The notes under the pieces are model-generated. The model did no database searches and had not been told where the DNA came from. It was given only the letters and a program-made list of their open reading frames with translations. From Stakelama marina (lineage in GTDB: Bacteria; Pseudomonadota; Alphaproteobacteria; Sphingomonadales; Sphingomonadaceae): a stretch of DNA of 64,000 nucleotides. Below are positions 50,764-59,338 of this stretch, one piece after another. Within the stretch, counting starts at the first letter, position 1, and every line of letters starts with the position of its first letter. Location of the stretch: assembly GCF_018122655.1 (NCBI RefSeq), contig NZ_JAGRQC010000001.1, positions 1,054,001 to 1,118,000 of the forward strand, read 5' to 3'. The position numbers and the translations under genes are program-made.

Positions 50764-51639
50764 TCAGGCCTGTCCGAACAGCGTGCCGACCAGCGACCCT
50801 ACACGCTGGTGAATCTTGTTCGCCGCATCGCCGCCGAGGCCCGGAGCATCGAGATAGCAGGCGATCAGGATCGGCTTGCGCCCCGGTGGGAAGGCGATGG
50901 CGATATCGTTGAACTTGCCATCGCCGCTGGTCCCGGTCTTGTCGCCGACGCGCCAGTCCTGCGGCAGGCCAGCGCGCAGGCGCTGCAACCCGGTCTTGCT
51001 GTCGACCATCCATCCGATCAGCTTCTCGCGCGACTTGGGACCCAGGATGTTGCCGATCAGCAGGTCCTGCATCAGCGCAACCATCGCGCCGGGCGTCGTC
51101 GTATCGCGTTCGTCATCGCGCGCGACATGGTTCAGATCGGGTTCGGTCCGGTCGAGCCGCGTCACCTGATCGCCCTGTTCGCGCAGAAACCGCGTCAGCC
51201 CGCTCGGCCCGCCGATCTGCGCGAGGAGCAGGTTCGCCGCGCTATTGTCGCTCTGCTCCACCGCAGCTTTCGCCAATTGCTCGACGGTCATCGATCCGCT
51301 CGCAAGATTGGCCTTCACCACCGGCGCATAATCGAGCACGTCGCGCTGGCTGAAATTGATCCTACGGTCGAGCGGCAGGTTGCCGCGTTCCGATTTCAGC
51401 AGAACATCGGCGGCAAGCGGCACCTTGAACGTCGAACACAGCGCGAAACGTTCCTCGCCGTGCCAGAACAGCCGGTGGCCGTTGCTGGTGTCGAGCACGG
51501 CAAGGCCCAAGCGGCCCTTTGCGTCGCGTTCGAGCACATCGAAGATCGACGACTTGCCCTGGAAGGCGGCAGCCGGTGCCGCCAGCGCGGCAAGGCCAAG
51601 CGTACCCGAAGCGGCGATCAGCGTGCGGCGGTTCATCAT
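50764..51639 (-). CDS. bla: Class A beta-lactamase
   Basis: A 291-residue enzyme with all class A motifs at near-standard numbers: S69-T-F-K (Ambler 70), S130-D-N132, E166-P-D-L-N170 and K234-T-G236. The N-terminus NRRTLIAASGTLGLAALAA is Tat-like with AAA-F cleavage. It hydrolyses beta-lactam rings in the periplasm; spectrum cannot be read. The start codon overlaps the stop of the ferredoxin gene, so it is translated from the ISC-like operon. No ampR-type regulator gene is adjacent. Confidence 0.95.
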   Translation of the reverse strand: MMNRRTLIAASGTLGLAALAAPAAAFQGKSSIFDVLERDAKGRLGLAVLDTSNGHRLFWHGEERFALCSTFKVPLAADVLLKSERGNLPLDRRINFSQRDVLDYAPVVKANLASGSMTVEQLAKAAVEQSDNSAANLLLAQIGGPSGLTRFLREQGDQVTRLDRTEPDLNHVARDDERDTTTPGAMVALMQDLLIGNILGPKSREKLIGWMVDSKTGLQRLRAGLPQDWRVGDKTGTSGDGKFNDIAIAFPPGRKPILIACYLDAPGLGGDAANKIHQRVGSLVGTLFGQA

Positions 51640-51977
51640 CAGACTTTTCCCTGCATGTCATGGGCCTCCACGGGGATGCGTACCGTGAGCCCGTCGAGTT
51701 CGTCGGTAAGGCATATCTGGCAGGCGAGCCGACTGGTACGCCCCGCGCCGGCCGCGAGATCGAGCATATCCTCTTCCTCCTCGCTCGCGGGGGGAAGCTT
51801 GTCGAAATCCTCGGGCGCGACGAGGACGTGGCAGGTCGAACACGCCATCTGGCCTTCGCATGTTCCTTCAAGCGGCTGGCCGTCGGCCTGCGCCACATCC
51901 AGCAGCACATCGCCGGGGCGGGCCTCCACCTCGCGCACATGCTCGCCCTCGCGGTCTATGAAGCGGACGCGGATCAT
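51639..51977 (-). CDS. fdx: 2Fe-2S ferredoxin (adrenodoxin type)
   Basis: A 112-residue protein from ATG 51977. Cysteines in CEGQMACSTCHV and CQICLTDEL give C-x5-C-x2-C...C of ISC-type ferredoxins. It would give electrons for Fe-S cluster assembly. It overlaps the upstream cysteine desulfurase by 4 bp (ATGA) and the downstream beta-lactamase start by one base. Confidence 0.93.
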   Translation of the reverse strand: MIRVRFIDREGEHVREVEARPGDVLLDVAQADGQPLEGTCEGQMACSTCHVLVAPEDFDKLPPASEEEEDMLDLAAGAGRTSRLACQICLTDELDGLTVRIPVEAHDMQGKV

Positions 51978-53068
51978 GCCGCGGCCCGCTGAGCGCCCGC
52001 CGCCCGGTCGATCCGTTCGAGTGCTTCCAGCAATTCGCCCTTCTCCGTGTAACGCCCGAATCCGAGGCGGATGCTCGACTTCGCCTCGGCATCGGTCAAC
52101 CCGATCGCGCGCAGCACATGGCTCGACCGGCCCGACCCGCTGGCGCATGCCGAACCGGCCGAAAAGGCGATGTCGCGCAATTCGCTCATCAGCCGGTTCA
52201 CATCGAGTCCCTCGCGGCGGATGTTCAGGTTGCCGCGATAGCGATGTTCGGTTGAACCGTTGATGACCCATGCCTCGTCAAGCTGCGCAACGGCTGCGGC
52301 AAACAGGTCGGCGACATGCGCTGCATCGGCGTCGCGGCGTTCGGCCGCCAGCGCCGCGGCCGCCCCGAAGCCGGCACAAAGCGCGGGCGACAGCGTGCCC
52401 GAACGGCCACCCTTTTCCTGCCCGCCGCCGTGGAGCAGCGGCGTGAGCGTCACCCCATCGCGAATCCACAGCGCGCCGATGCCCTTGGGCCCGTGTATCT
52501 TGTGCGCGGACAGCGCGATCAGATCGCAGCCGTCCGGGATCGGTACGCGGCCATAGCCCTGTACCGCATCGCACAGCATCAGCGCGCCCGCTCGGTGCGC
52601 GAGGTCGGCAAGTTCGGCGACGGGCTGGATCGTGCCGATCTCATTGTTGACGAGCATAGCCTCGACCAGCGCGGTACCCGGCATGATCGCGGCGCGGGCG
52701 GCATCCATGTCGACCAGGCCGTCACGATCGACGGGGAGTATGACGACATCACGGCCGCCGGCACGCAGCGCCTCGACGGTGTCGAGAACCGCGGCATGTT
52801 CGGTGGCGATGGTGACGATGCGTCCCTGGCCCACGCCTTTCAGCGCCCAGTTGAGCGACTCGGTCGCGCCGCTGGTGAAGCTGACGCTGCCGCCTTGAGG
52901 AAGGAGCGCCGCGACCTGTTCGCGCGCGACCTCAACCGCGGCATGCGCGGCACGGCCGGCCTTGTGCGGCGAATGCGGGTTGGCGTGCTGGCTCTCGAGC
53001 CAGGGCAGCATTGCTGCAAGCGCTTCAGGGGCGAGCGGCGTCGTCGCCTGATAATCGAGATAGATCAC
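51974..53068 (-). CDS. Cysteine desulfurase (IscS/NifS type), second copy
   Basis: A 364-residue PLP enzyme starting at GTG 53068, which overlaps the stop of the upstream desulfurase gene (GTGA). It has VNNEIGTIQPV, PLP-Lys190 in LSAHKIHGPKG and the persulfide Cys308 in FSAGSACASGS. It frees sulfur from cysteine for Fe-S clusters. The neighbouring ferredoxin gene suggests an ISC-like role. Confidence 0.93.
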   Translation of the reverse strand: MIYLDYQATTPLAPEALAAMLPWLESQHANPHSPHKAGRAAHAAVEVAREQVAALLPQGGSVSFTSGATESLNWALKGVGQGRIVTIATEHAAVLDTVEALRAGGRDVVILPVDRDGLVDMDAARAAIMPGTALVEAMLVNNEIGTIQPVAELADLAHRAGALMLCDAVQGYGRVPIPDGCDLIALSAHKIHGPKGIGALWIRDGVTLTPLLHGGGQEKGGRSGTLSPALCAGFGAAAALAAERRDADAAHVADLFAAAVAQLDEAWVINGSTEHRYRGNLNIRREGLDVNRLMSELRDIAFSAGSACASGSGRSSHVLRAIGLTDAEAKSSIRLGFGRYTEKGELLEALERIDRAAGAQRAAA

Positions 53069-54153
53069 GCGGCGCGGCTCCGCGCCCTTTGCGCGATCTG
53101 CTGCCAGGCCCCGGCAAAACGGGCGATGTCTTCGGCCATCGTGTTCCAGCCGACGCTGACGCGGATCGTGCTTTCGGCGACCTCGGGCGGGGTCCGGATC
53201 GCTTCGAGCACATGACTGGTCTTGAGCGAACCCGACGAACAGGCGCTGCCAGCCGAAACCGCAAACCCCATCGAATCGAGCTGGATGAGCTGCGCGGCTG
53301 CCTTCACGCCCGGCATCGCTATCGCCGCGATCGCGGTTCCCGCCCCATCCCCGCCAATGAAATTGCCACCGGCATCGGCCACCTTCATCCTGAGGCCGAG
53401 CAGCGCAGGTTGCAGGTCCGCCAGCCACCTGGCGGCGCCATCGCCCATGCGTTCGGTCGCATCGAGAGCAGCCGCCATTCCAAGCGCGCCGGGCAGATTC
53501 TCGGTACCGCCGCGATAGCCGAACTCCTGACCGCCGCTCGGATCGAGCATGGCGAAATCGCGCACGAGCAGCGCACCAATGCCGATCGGGCCACCGAATT
53601 TGTGCGCCGACAGGGCGATCAGGTCCGCCTTTGGCAGCGGATGCTTGCCCGCCGACTGGCTCGCATCGCAGAAAAACAAACCGTCGCGGGCGGCGACCAT
53701 CGCGCGGATGGCAGCGGCATCCTGAAACGCGCCAAGTTCCGAATTGACGTGCTGTACGGCGACCAGCGGCGATTGCGCGCGCTCGATCAGCGCCTGCAGA
53801 ATATCGAGGTCGATCGTACCATTGGGCCTGACTGGAATGCGCGCCGCATCGCCTGCCACTCGCAGCACCGAATCATGCTCGATGGCGCTCACCAGCCGGG
53901 AACCGGCCTTGGCCCGCGCCATCGCGATCGCGATCGCTTCGCTGGCGCCGCTGGTGAAGATCAGTTCGCCGTCCCAGCCCAGCGCGGCCTTGATGCGCGC
54001 ACGCGCGTCTTCGAGTGCGGCGCGCGCGGCGCGGCCTTCGGCGTGCGGCGAAGACGGATTGGCCCAGCGGCGCATCCCTTCCTCCACCGCTGCGATGGCT
54101 TCGGGCCGCATCGGCGTCGTCGCGGCATGATCGAGATAGATGCGCTGAGCCAA
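53065..54153 (-). CDS. Cysteine desulfurase (NifS-like), first copy
   Basis: A 362-residue paralogue of the downstream enzyme. PLP-Lys185 is in LSAHKFGGPIG and Cys305 in SAGSACSSGSL. The segment that is VNNEIGTIQ in the other copy is changed to VNSELGAFQ, and the protein is clearly divergent. Paired desulfurases in one operon are usual in sphingomonads. It starts the operon of two desulfurases, ferredoxin and beta-lactamase. Confidence 0.92.
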   Translation of the reverse strand: MAQRIYLDHAATTPMRPEAIAAVEEGMRRWANPSSPHAEGRAARAALEDARARIKAALGWDGELIFTSGASEAIAIAMARAKAGSRLVSAIEHDSVLRVAGDAARIPVRPNGTIDLDILQALIERAQSPLVAVQHVNSELGAFQDAAAIRAMVAARDGLFFCDASQSAGKHPLPKADLIALSAHKFGGPIGIGALLVRDFAMLDPSGGQEFGYRGGTENLPGALGMAAALDATERMGDGAARWLADLQPALLGLRMKVADAGGNFIGGDGAGTAIAAIAMPGVKAAAQLIQLDSMGFAVSAGSACSSGSLKTSHVLEAIRTPPEVAESTIRVSVGWNTMAEDIARFAGAWQQIAQRARSRAA

Positions 54154-54249
54154 GATGGTTTCCGATGATTGCGCGGATCGTCACCGGGCCTATATAGCCT
54201 CCACGTCTCATCGCGCCACCGCGCGCGCTCCATCACTTGCAGGTCGCCA

Positions 54250-54906
54250 ATGCCCGAAGTCATTTTCCCCGGTCCCGAAGGTCGCCTCGAAGGCCGCTTC
54301 GCCCCTGCGCCGAAGCCACGCGCGCCGGTCGCCCTGATCCTCCACCCGCATCCAGCGTCGGGCGGCACGATGAACAACCACATCGTCCAGGCGCTCTACA
54401 AGACGTTCCAGCAGCGCGGATTCGCGACGCTGCGCTTCAATTTCCGTGGCGTGGGCCGCAGCCAGGGCACGTTCGACAACGGCATCGGCGAGCTGTCCGA
54501 CGCGGCGAGCGCGCTCGACTGGGTGCAGAGCTTCCATCCCGAAGCATCGACGACCTGGGTCGCAGCGCCCAGCTTCGGCGCATGGATCGGCATGCAGCTA
54601 TTGATGCGCCGGCCCGAGATTCGCGGCTTCATCTCGATCGCGCCGCCGGCGAACCTCTACGATTTCAGCTTCCTCGCCCCCTGCCCCTCCTCGGGCATCA
54701 TCATCAATGGCGAGGCCGACGAGGTGGTTACCCCGTCGGGCGTGCAGCGTCTGGTCGACAAGCTGCGCACGCAAAAGCACATCACGATCCACCACGACAC
54801 GATTCCCGGCGCCAACCATTTCTTCGAAAACGAGATGGATGCGCTGATGAAGAGCGTCGACGATTATCTCGACATGCGGCTCGACCCGAACTCGCCGATC
54901 AAATAG
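54250..54906 (+). CDS. Alpha/beta hydrolase
   Basis: A 218-residue protein from ATG 54250. LILHPHPASGGTMNNHIV is the family's oxyanion-hole region, and the fold follows with FNFRGVGRSQGTFD. The nucleophile elbow reads A-P-S-F-G-A rather than G-x-S-x-G. His is in GANHFFE and Asp in EADEVV. It looks like the short dienelactone-hydrolase-like group of unknown substrate. It is encoded alone, divergent from the desulfurase operon. Confidence 0.85.
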   Translation: MPEVIFPGPEGRLEGRFAPAPKPRAPVALILHPHPASGGTMNNHIVQALYKTFQQRGFATLRFNFRGVGRSQGTFDNGIGELSDAASALDWVQSFHPEASTTWVAAPSFGAWIGMQLLMRRPEIRGFISIAPPANLYDFSFLAPCPSSGIIINGEADEVVTPSGVQRLVDKLRTQKHITIHHDTIPGANHFFENEMDALMKSVDDYLDMRLDPNSPIK

Positions 54907-54918
54907 CATGAGCGGGGA

Positions 54919-55530
54919 TCACCTGGCCTGTTCAAGGTCCGCCGAATAGAGGTGCCAGCGCCGCTGTTCGGCGGTCGATCCCGGAACGTCGTTGACGCGG
55001 CGCAGGACATAGCTGCCGGTAAAGCGCTGATGCGTACCGTTCCGCAACTGCGCTCGGACCGTGACGGGCACGGTTATGTAGATCGATCCGGCGGCGCCTT
55101 CGCTCCTTCCAGGGTCGCCGGTTGAAACGTCGGTCGATTCGGTATTCGCGAAGCCGTCGCGAAACTGTTCGAGGGTCTGCTTGCTGTCCTTGCCGCCATC
55201 GCCCCACAGCGCATAGGCCGCGCGGTAGTCGCCACTGTCGATGTCGGCGTAATAACGCTTCACGACATCGGCCGCCGCCTTTGGCGCATCCGCATCCCCG
55301 GCTTCGTCCTGAACGGGCGATTTCGGCGTCGGGCGCGACACCGGTTCGGTGTTCGTCTCACCGGCGCTGTTGGTCTCAACGTCGTCAGCGCTGTTGATAG
55401 TTGGGGTGGTGGCGTAAGCGTTGCCCGTTGACACCGAATTGCTATCGGCCGCTTGCGACCCGGTCTGGCCGCAGGCCGTCAGTGCCAACGGCGAAAGCGC
55501 GCCGATCAGCCAGAGTTTCGCGATACGCAT
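54919..55530 (-). CDS. Hypothetical lipoprotein
   Basis: A 203-residue protein from ATG 55530. Its lipobox is LALTAC (Cys about residue 20). A long polar Ser/Thr/Asp/Pro stretch (about 25-90) precedes a globular half with VVKRYYADIDSGDYRAAYAL, resembling an NTF2-like or DUF4878-type fold, and ends WHLYSADLEQAR. No enzyme motif is seen. It is probably an envelope protein. Confidence 0.75.
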   Translation of the reverse strand: MRIAKLWLIGALSPLALTACGQTGSQAADSNSVSTGNAYATTPTINSADDVETNSAGETNTEPVSRPTPKSPVQDEAGDADAPKAAADVVKRYYADIDSGDYRAAYALWGDGGKDSKQTLEQFRDGFANTESTDVSTGDPGRSEGAAGSIYITVPVTVRAQLRNGTHQRFTGSYVLRRVNDVPGSTAEQRRWHLYSADLEQAR

Positions 55531-55593
55531 GAGGTAAATCCCTTCCAACGGTGGAGCCAGCCAACGCTCGCACCGCCGACGGAGTTCACTGCG

Positions 55594-55776
55594 TCAGATC
55601 GTCCAGATCAGCACATTCGCCAGAACGACTGCGGCGCAGACGAGCATCAGGATGCCCTTCTGACGGTTCTGCGCGCCCCGGCGCACCAGCGTTATGCCGC
55701 CGATGACAAGCGCGAACACCGCGACCATGGCGATTGCGGGCGCCGCCTGCCCTATCGCGGTCAGACCGCTACCCAT
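55594..55776 (-). CDS. Small membrane protein
   Basis: About 60 residues from ATG 55776, overlapping the threonine dehydratase stop by 8 bp. It has two TM helices (APAIAMVAVFALVIGGITLV; ILMLVCAAVVLANVLIW) joined by a basic RRGAQNRQKG loop. Alternative starts lie 6 and 12 codons upstream. No family is recognised; co-translation with the dehydratase gene suggests the same transcript. Confidence 0.7.
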   Translation of the reverse strand: MGSGLTAIGQAAPAIAMVAVFALVIGGITLVRRGAQNRQKGILMLVCAAVVLANVLIWTI

Positions 55777-56734
55777 CGGCGAGAACCTTTGCATATTGGT
55801 CGATATCGACATTGCCGCCGGACAGAATCACCACCAGTCCCGGTTCGGGCGCGACCTTCCCGGTCAGCAGCGCGGCAAGCGCGACCGCGCCGCCGGGTTC
55901 GACCACCAGCCGCAGCTTCGCCGCCGCCCAGCGCTGCGCCATGCGGATATCGGACTCGCTGACGGCGAGGCCGTGCGCATCGCGCTTGGCGAGAACGTTG
56001 AACGTGCGCTCGCTGACGCGCTTCGTCATCAGTGCATCGCACGCGGTCGGCGGAGCGTCGTCGGGAACCGATTCGATCCAGCCGGCCTCCAGACTGCGGC
56101 GCATATCGTCCCATCCTTCCGGCTCGACTAGCGTGATGCGCGCGTCGGGAAGCGCCAGCGCCAGCCCTGCGCCCAGCCCGCCGCCGCCGCACGGCGTAAC
56201 GACATGCACCGGGTCGGGAAGCCCGCGCTCGACGAGCTGGCTCATCGCCTCGATCCCCGCGGTTCCCTGCCCTTCGATGATCCACGGATCGTCGAAGCTC
56301 GGCACGAGCACGGCGCCCCTTGCATGGGCGAGGTGCGCGGCGATCTTTTCCCGGCTTTCGGTCGCCCGGTCATAGCTGACGACCTCTGCCCCCAGTGCGA
56401 GCGTCGCGTCGCGTTTCACCTTGGGCGCATCGGACGGCATCACGATGACCGCCGGCATTCCCAACCGTTTCGCGGCCCACGCGACTCCCTGCGCATGGTT
56501 GCCCGACGAAAAGGCGACGACCCCGCGTTCGCGTTCCTTGGGATCGATCGCGGTGAGTCGGTGCCAGGCTCCGCGCAGCTTGAATGCGCCGATCGGTTGC
56601 AGACACTCGGCCTTGAACGCAACGGTCGTTCCGTCCATGTCATGGGTCAAAAGCGGTGTTCGGGGAAGGATTTCCGCCAATTTGGCTGCTGCATCGCGCA
56701 CGCCGGCGCGGGTTGGCTGTCTTACTATGGTCAC
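55769..56734 (-). CDS. Threonine/serine dehydratase, short form
   Basis: A 321-residue fold type II PLP enzyme. PLP-Lys is in IGAFKLRGAW, and SSGNHAQGVA and the GGGGLGAGL phosphate loop are clear. It lacks the C-terminal ACT domains of IlvA, so it is TdcB/serine racemase-like, making 2-oxobutyrate or pyruvate without isoleucine feedback. It is divergent from the ornithine decarboxylase gene. Confidence 0.9.
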   Translation of the reverse strand: MTIVRQPTRAGVRDAAAKLAEILPRTPLLTHDMDGTTVAFKAECLQPIGAFKLRGAWHRLTAIDPKERERGVVAFSSGNHAQGVAWAAKRLGMPAVIVMPSDAPKVKRDATLALGAEVVSYDRATESREKIAAHLAHARGAVLVPSFDDPWIIEGQGTAGIEAMSQLVERGLPDPVHVVTPCGGGGLGAGLALALPDARITLVEPEGWDDMRRSLEAGWIESVPDDAPPTACDALMTKRVSERTFNVLAKRDAHGLAVSESDIRMAQRWAAAKLRLVVEPGGAVALAALLTGKVAPEPGLVVILSGGNVDIDQYAKVLADG

Positions 56735-56790
56735 AAATCCTCCCGGCTTTGGAACGGTGTGTATCCGAAACGCTTTACATAGGAATAGCT

Positions 56791-56875
56791 GGTCCCTATG
56801 TGGGCGCTCCGCTGCCCCAGGGGACTTCCTAACCGCAAGGCAGCACGTCGTGTCGAACTACCCTGTGGAGGTCCC
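56791..56875 (+). promoter_or_regulatory. Candidate switching leader of the decarboxylase gene
   Basis: Three mutually exclusive segments: GGTCCC (56791-56796), GGGACTTCC (56821-56829) and GGAGGTCCC (56867-56875), the last holding the ribosome site. The middle one can pair with either neighbour: about 5 pairs with the first, or 9 with the third (one G-T wobble), which would hide the ribosome site. Alphaproteobacterial speF-type leaders are known before such genes; whether this is one was not checked. Confidence 0.45.
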
Positions 56876-56880
56876 TTGAA

Positions 56881-58104
56881 TTGGCCGAACATAATAGCGC
56901 GCTGGGGCTAGCAACCGCCCCCATTCATGTCACCCGTGGCATGGACATCGCTAAAAGCGCGCCGGTCCAGCCGGTCACGCTTATTCGTCCCCATGCCGCA
57001 CAGCGGGCTGCCCAGTATTTCGTGAGGAATTTCCCGGGCCGTTCGATGTACGCGGTGAAGGCGAACCCTTCGCCCGAGCTGATCCAGACCCTCTGGGAAG
57101 CCGGCATCACCCATTATGACGTCGCTTCGATCGGCGAAGTACGCATGGTCGCGCGGACGATTCCGCAGGCGACGATGTGCTTCATGCATCCGGTCAAGGC
57201 GGAAGAGGCTATCGCCGAGGCGTATCACACGCACGGCGTGCGCACCTTTTCGCTCGACACGATGGAAGAGCTCGACAAGATTCTGCGCGCGACCAACAAC
57301 GCCAAGGATCTGACGCTGTGCGTGCGTCTGCGCGTCTCGTCCGACCTGTCGCGGTTGAGCCTTGCTTCGAAGTTCGGCGCGCATCCGCATGAAAGCAAAC
57401 AGCTTCTGTTCGCAGCCCGCCAGGCGGCGGACGCGCTGGGCATCTGCTTTCATGTCGGCAGCCAGGCGATGAGCCCGGAGGCCTATGGCAACGCGATGGA
57501 GCTGGTCCGCCAGGCAATCGTCGAGGCGTCGGTGACGGTCGACGTCGTCGATGTCGGCGGCGGATTTCCGTCGAGCTATCCGGGCATGGAACCGCCTGCG
57601 CTCGAAAGCTATTTCGAAACGATCTACCGTGCGTTCGAAAGCCTGCCGATTTCCTATTCGGCCGAACTGTGGGCAGAACCCGGCCGCGCGCTGTGCGCCG
57701 AGTACAGCTCGCTGATCGTGCGCGTCGAAAAGCGCCGCGGGGACGAACTCTACATCAACGACGGCGCGTACGGCGCGCTGTTCGACGCGGCGCATATCGG
57801 CTGGCGGTTTCCGGTGCGGCTGCTCCGCGAGACGCCGTCCGACGTGCGCGACATGGAGTTCAGCTTCTACGGTCCTACCTGCGACGATCTCGATCATATG
57901 GCAGGTCCGTTCGAACTGCCGGGCGACGTGCAGGCGGGCGATTATATCGAGATCGGTATGCTGGGCGCATACGGATCGGCGATGCGCACCGCATTCAACG
58001 GCTTCGGTTCGGACGAGACGGTGATCGTCGACGACGAGCCGATGGCGAGCCTCTATCTGTCCGATGAGGATCGCCGCATTCCGTCGAACGTCGTAACGCT
58101 GTAA
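56881..58104 (+). CDS. Ornithine/lysine decarboxylase, PLP type III fold
   Basis: A 407-residue enzyme making putrescine or cadaverine. TTG 56881 is chosen because GGAGG is 9 bp upstream; ATG 56941 lacks a ribosome site. PLP-Lys is in YAVKANPSPE. Further motifs are VDVGGGFPSSYPG, AEPGRALCA and the catalytic Cys in GPTCDDLDHM. The deoxyhypusine-synthase-like gene follows 110 bp downstream, so the product probably feeds homospermidine-type synthesis. Confidence 0.92.
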   Translation: MAEHNSALGLATAPIHVTRGMDIAKSAPVQPVTLIRPHAAQRAAQYFVRNFPGRSMYAVKANPSPELIQTLWEAGITHYDVASIGEVRMVARTIPQATMCFMHPVKAEEAIAEAYHTHGVRTFSLDTMEELDKILRATNNAKDLTLCVRLRVSSDLSRLSLASKFGAHPHESKQLLFAARQAADALGICFHVGSQAMSPEAYGNAMELVRQAIVEASVTVDVVDVGGGFPSSYPGMEPPALESYFETIYRAFESLPISYSAELWAEPGRALCAEYSSLIVRVEKRRGDELYINDGAYGALFDAAHIGWRFPVRLLRETPSDVRDMEFSFYGPTCDDLDHMAGPFELPGDVQAGDYIEIGMLGAYGSAMRTAFNGFGSDETVIVDDEPMASLYLSDEDRRIPSNVVTL

Positions 58105-58130
58105 CGCCTCTCGACAACGACTTTGACGGC

Positions 58131-58148
58131 GGCGGGTCTTTGCCCGCC
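58131..58148. other. Hairpin between decarboxylase and DHS-like genes
   Basis: GGCGGG-tctttg-CCCGCC, extendable with ACGG and CCGT after a one-base bulge each side. There is no T tract. It could act as an mRNA stabiliser or attenuator in the polyamine operon. Confidence 0.45.
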
Positions 58149-58214
58149 TCCGTTCGACGGGTTATCCGCGTCCCCCTTAACGACTGCGGACCTTCCTGGA
58201 CGATGGGAGCACCC

Positions 58215-59273
58215 ATGACCGACACGCAAATCAACGACACCCGCAAGAAGGAACTGCTCTCGAAGCAGGTCGAACACATCGACATCACCAGCTTCGACGC
58301 GCGCCCGATCATCGATTCGATGGGCAAGATGAGCTTCACCAGCCGCGACCTCGCGCGCGCGACCGGCATCTACAACCAGATGCTGAAGGACAAGGACTGC
58401 ACGATCTTCCTTGTCATCGCGGGATCGACGAGCGCGGGCGGGTGCATGGACCTTTATGCCGAGCTGGTGCGCAACAACATGGTCGATTGCGTCGTTGCGA
58501 CGGGCGCTTCGATCGTCGACATGGATTTCTTTGAAGGGCTTGGCCACAAACACTATCAGGCCCTTGAAATCCCCGATGATAACACGCTTCGCTCGCTCTA
58601 TATCGACCGCATCTACGACACCTATATCGACGAGGAGCAGCTTCAGGACTGCGACCACACGATCGGCAAGATCGCCGACGAGCAGCCGGCCAAGGGCATG
58701 TCGAGCCGCGAGTTCATCCGCGCGATGGGCAAATATCTTTCCGAGCACGGCAAGAAGGAGAACAGCCTCGTCAAGCTCGCCTATGAGCATGACGTTCCGA
58801 TCTTCTGCCCGGCATTCGTCGACAGCTCGGCGGGCTTCGGCCTCGTCAAGCATCAGGTCGACCGGATGAAGGAAGGCAAGCCGTACCTGATGATCGACGC
58901 GGTCGCGGACTTCCGCGAACTGACCGACATCAAGATCGAGGCCGGCGCATCCGGCCTGCTGATGATCGGCGGCGGCGTGCCCAAGAACTTCATCCAGGAT
59001 ACCGTCGTGTGTGCTGAGATCCTTGGCCATGACGATGTCGAGATGCACAAATACGCCGTGCAGATCACCGTCGCCGACGTCCGCGACGGCGCCTGCTCGT
59101 CCTCGACGCTGCAGGAAGCGGCGAGCTGGGGCAAGGTCCAGACCACCGAGGAACAGATGGTCTTCGCGGAGGCCGGCAGCGTGATGCCGCTCCTCGCCTC
59201 CGACGCCTATCACCGCGGATACTGGAAGGACCGTGAAAAGCGTCGCTGGGCGAAGCTGTTCGCGGAAGACTAA
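58215..59273 (+). CDS. Deoxyhypusine synthase-like polyamine enzyme
   Basis: A 352-residue protein from ATG 58215. It has the DHS-family signature FLVIAGSTSAGG, HKHYQALEIPDD, and the catalytic lysine region EAASWGKVQT. Bacterial relatives do not modify eIF5A; they build homospermidine or the agmatine-derived 1,9-bis(guanidino)-5-aza-nonane. With the decarboxylase gene upstream, homospermidine synthesis from putrescine is the simpler guess. A terminator follows at 59304. Confidence 0.9.
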   Translation: MTDTQINDTRKKELLSKQVEHIDITSFDARPIIDSMGKMSFTSRDLARATGIYNQMLKDKDCTIFLVIAGSTSAGGCMDLYAELVRNNMVDCVVATGASIVDMDFFEGLGHKHYQALEIPDDNTLRSLYIDRIYDTYIDEEQLQDCDHTIGKIADEQPAKGMSSREFIRAMGKYLSEHGKKENSLVKLAYEHDVPIFCPAFVDSSAGFGLVKHQVDRMKEGKPYLMIDAVADFRELTDIKIEAGASGLLMIGGGVPKNFIQDTVVCAEILGHDDVEMHKYAVQITVADVRDGACSSSTLQEAASWGKVQTTEEQMVFAEAGSVMPLLASDAYHRGYWKDREKRRWAKLFAED

Positions 59274-59303
59274 TTCCGTTGCACATCCGAACCGATTGAT
59301 GCA

Positions 59304-59337
59304 GCCTCCCCGCACAATATGAGCGGGGAGGCTTTTT
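59304..59337 (+). terminator. Intrinsic terminator with the next gene's ribosome site inside it
   Basis: GCCTCCCCGC (59304-59313), 9-base loop, GCGGGGAGGC (59323-59332), then TTTTT. The stem is a perfect 10 bp. The right arm carries GGGGAGG, the only ribosome site for ATG 59339. Confidence 0.85.
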
Positions 59338-59338
59338 C

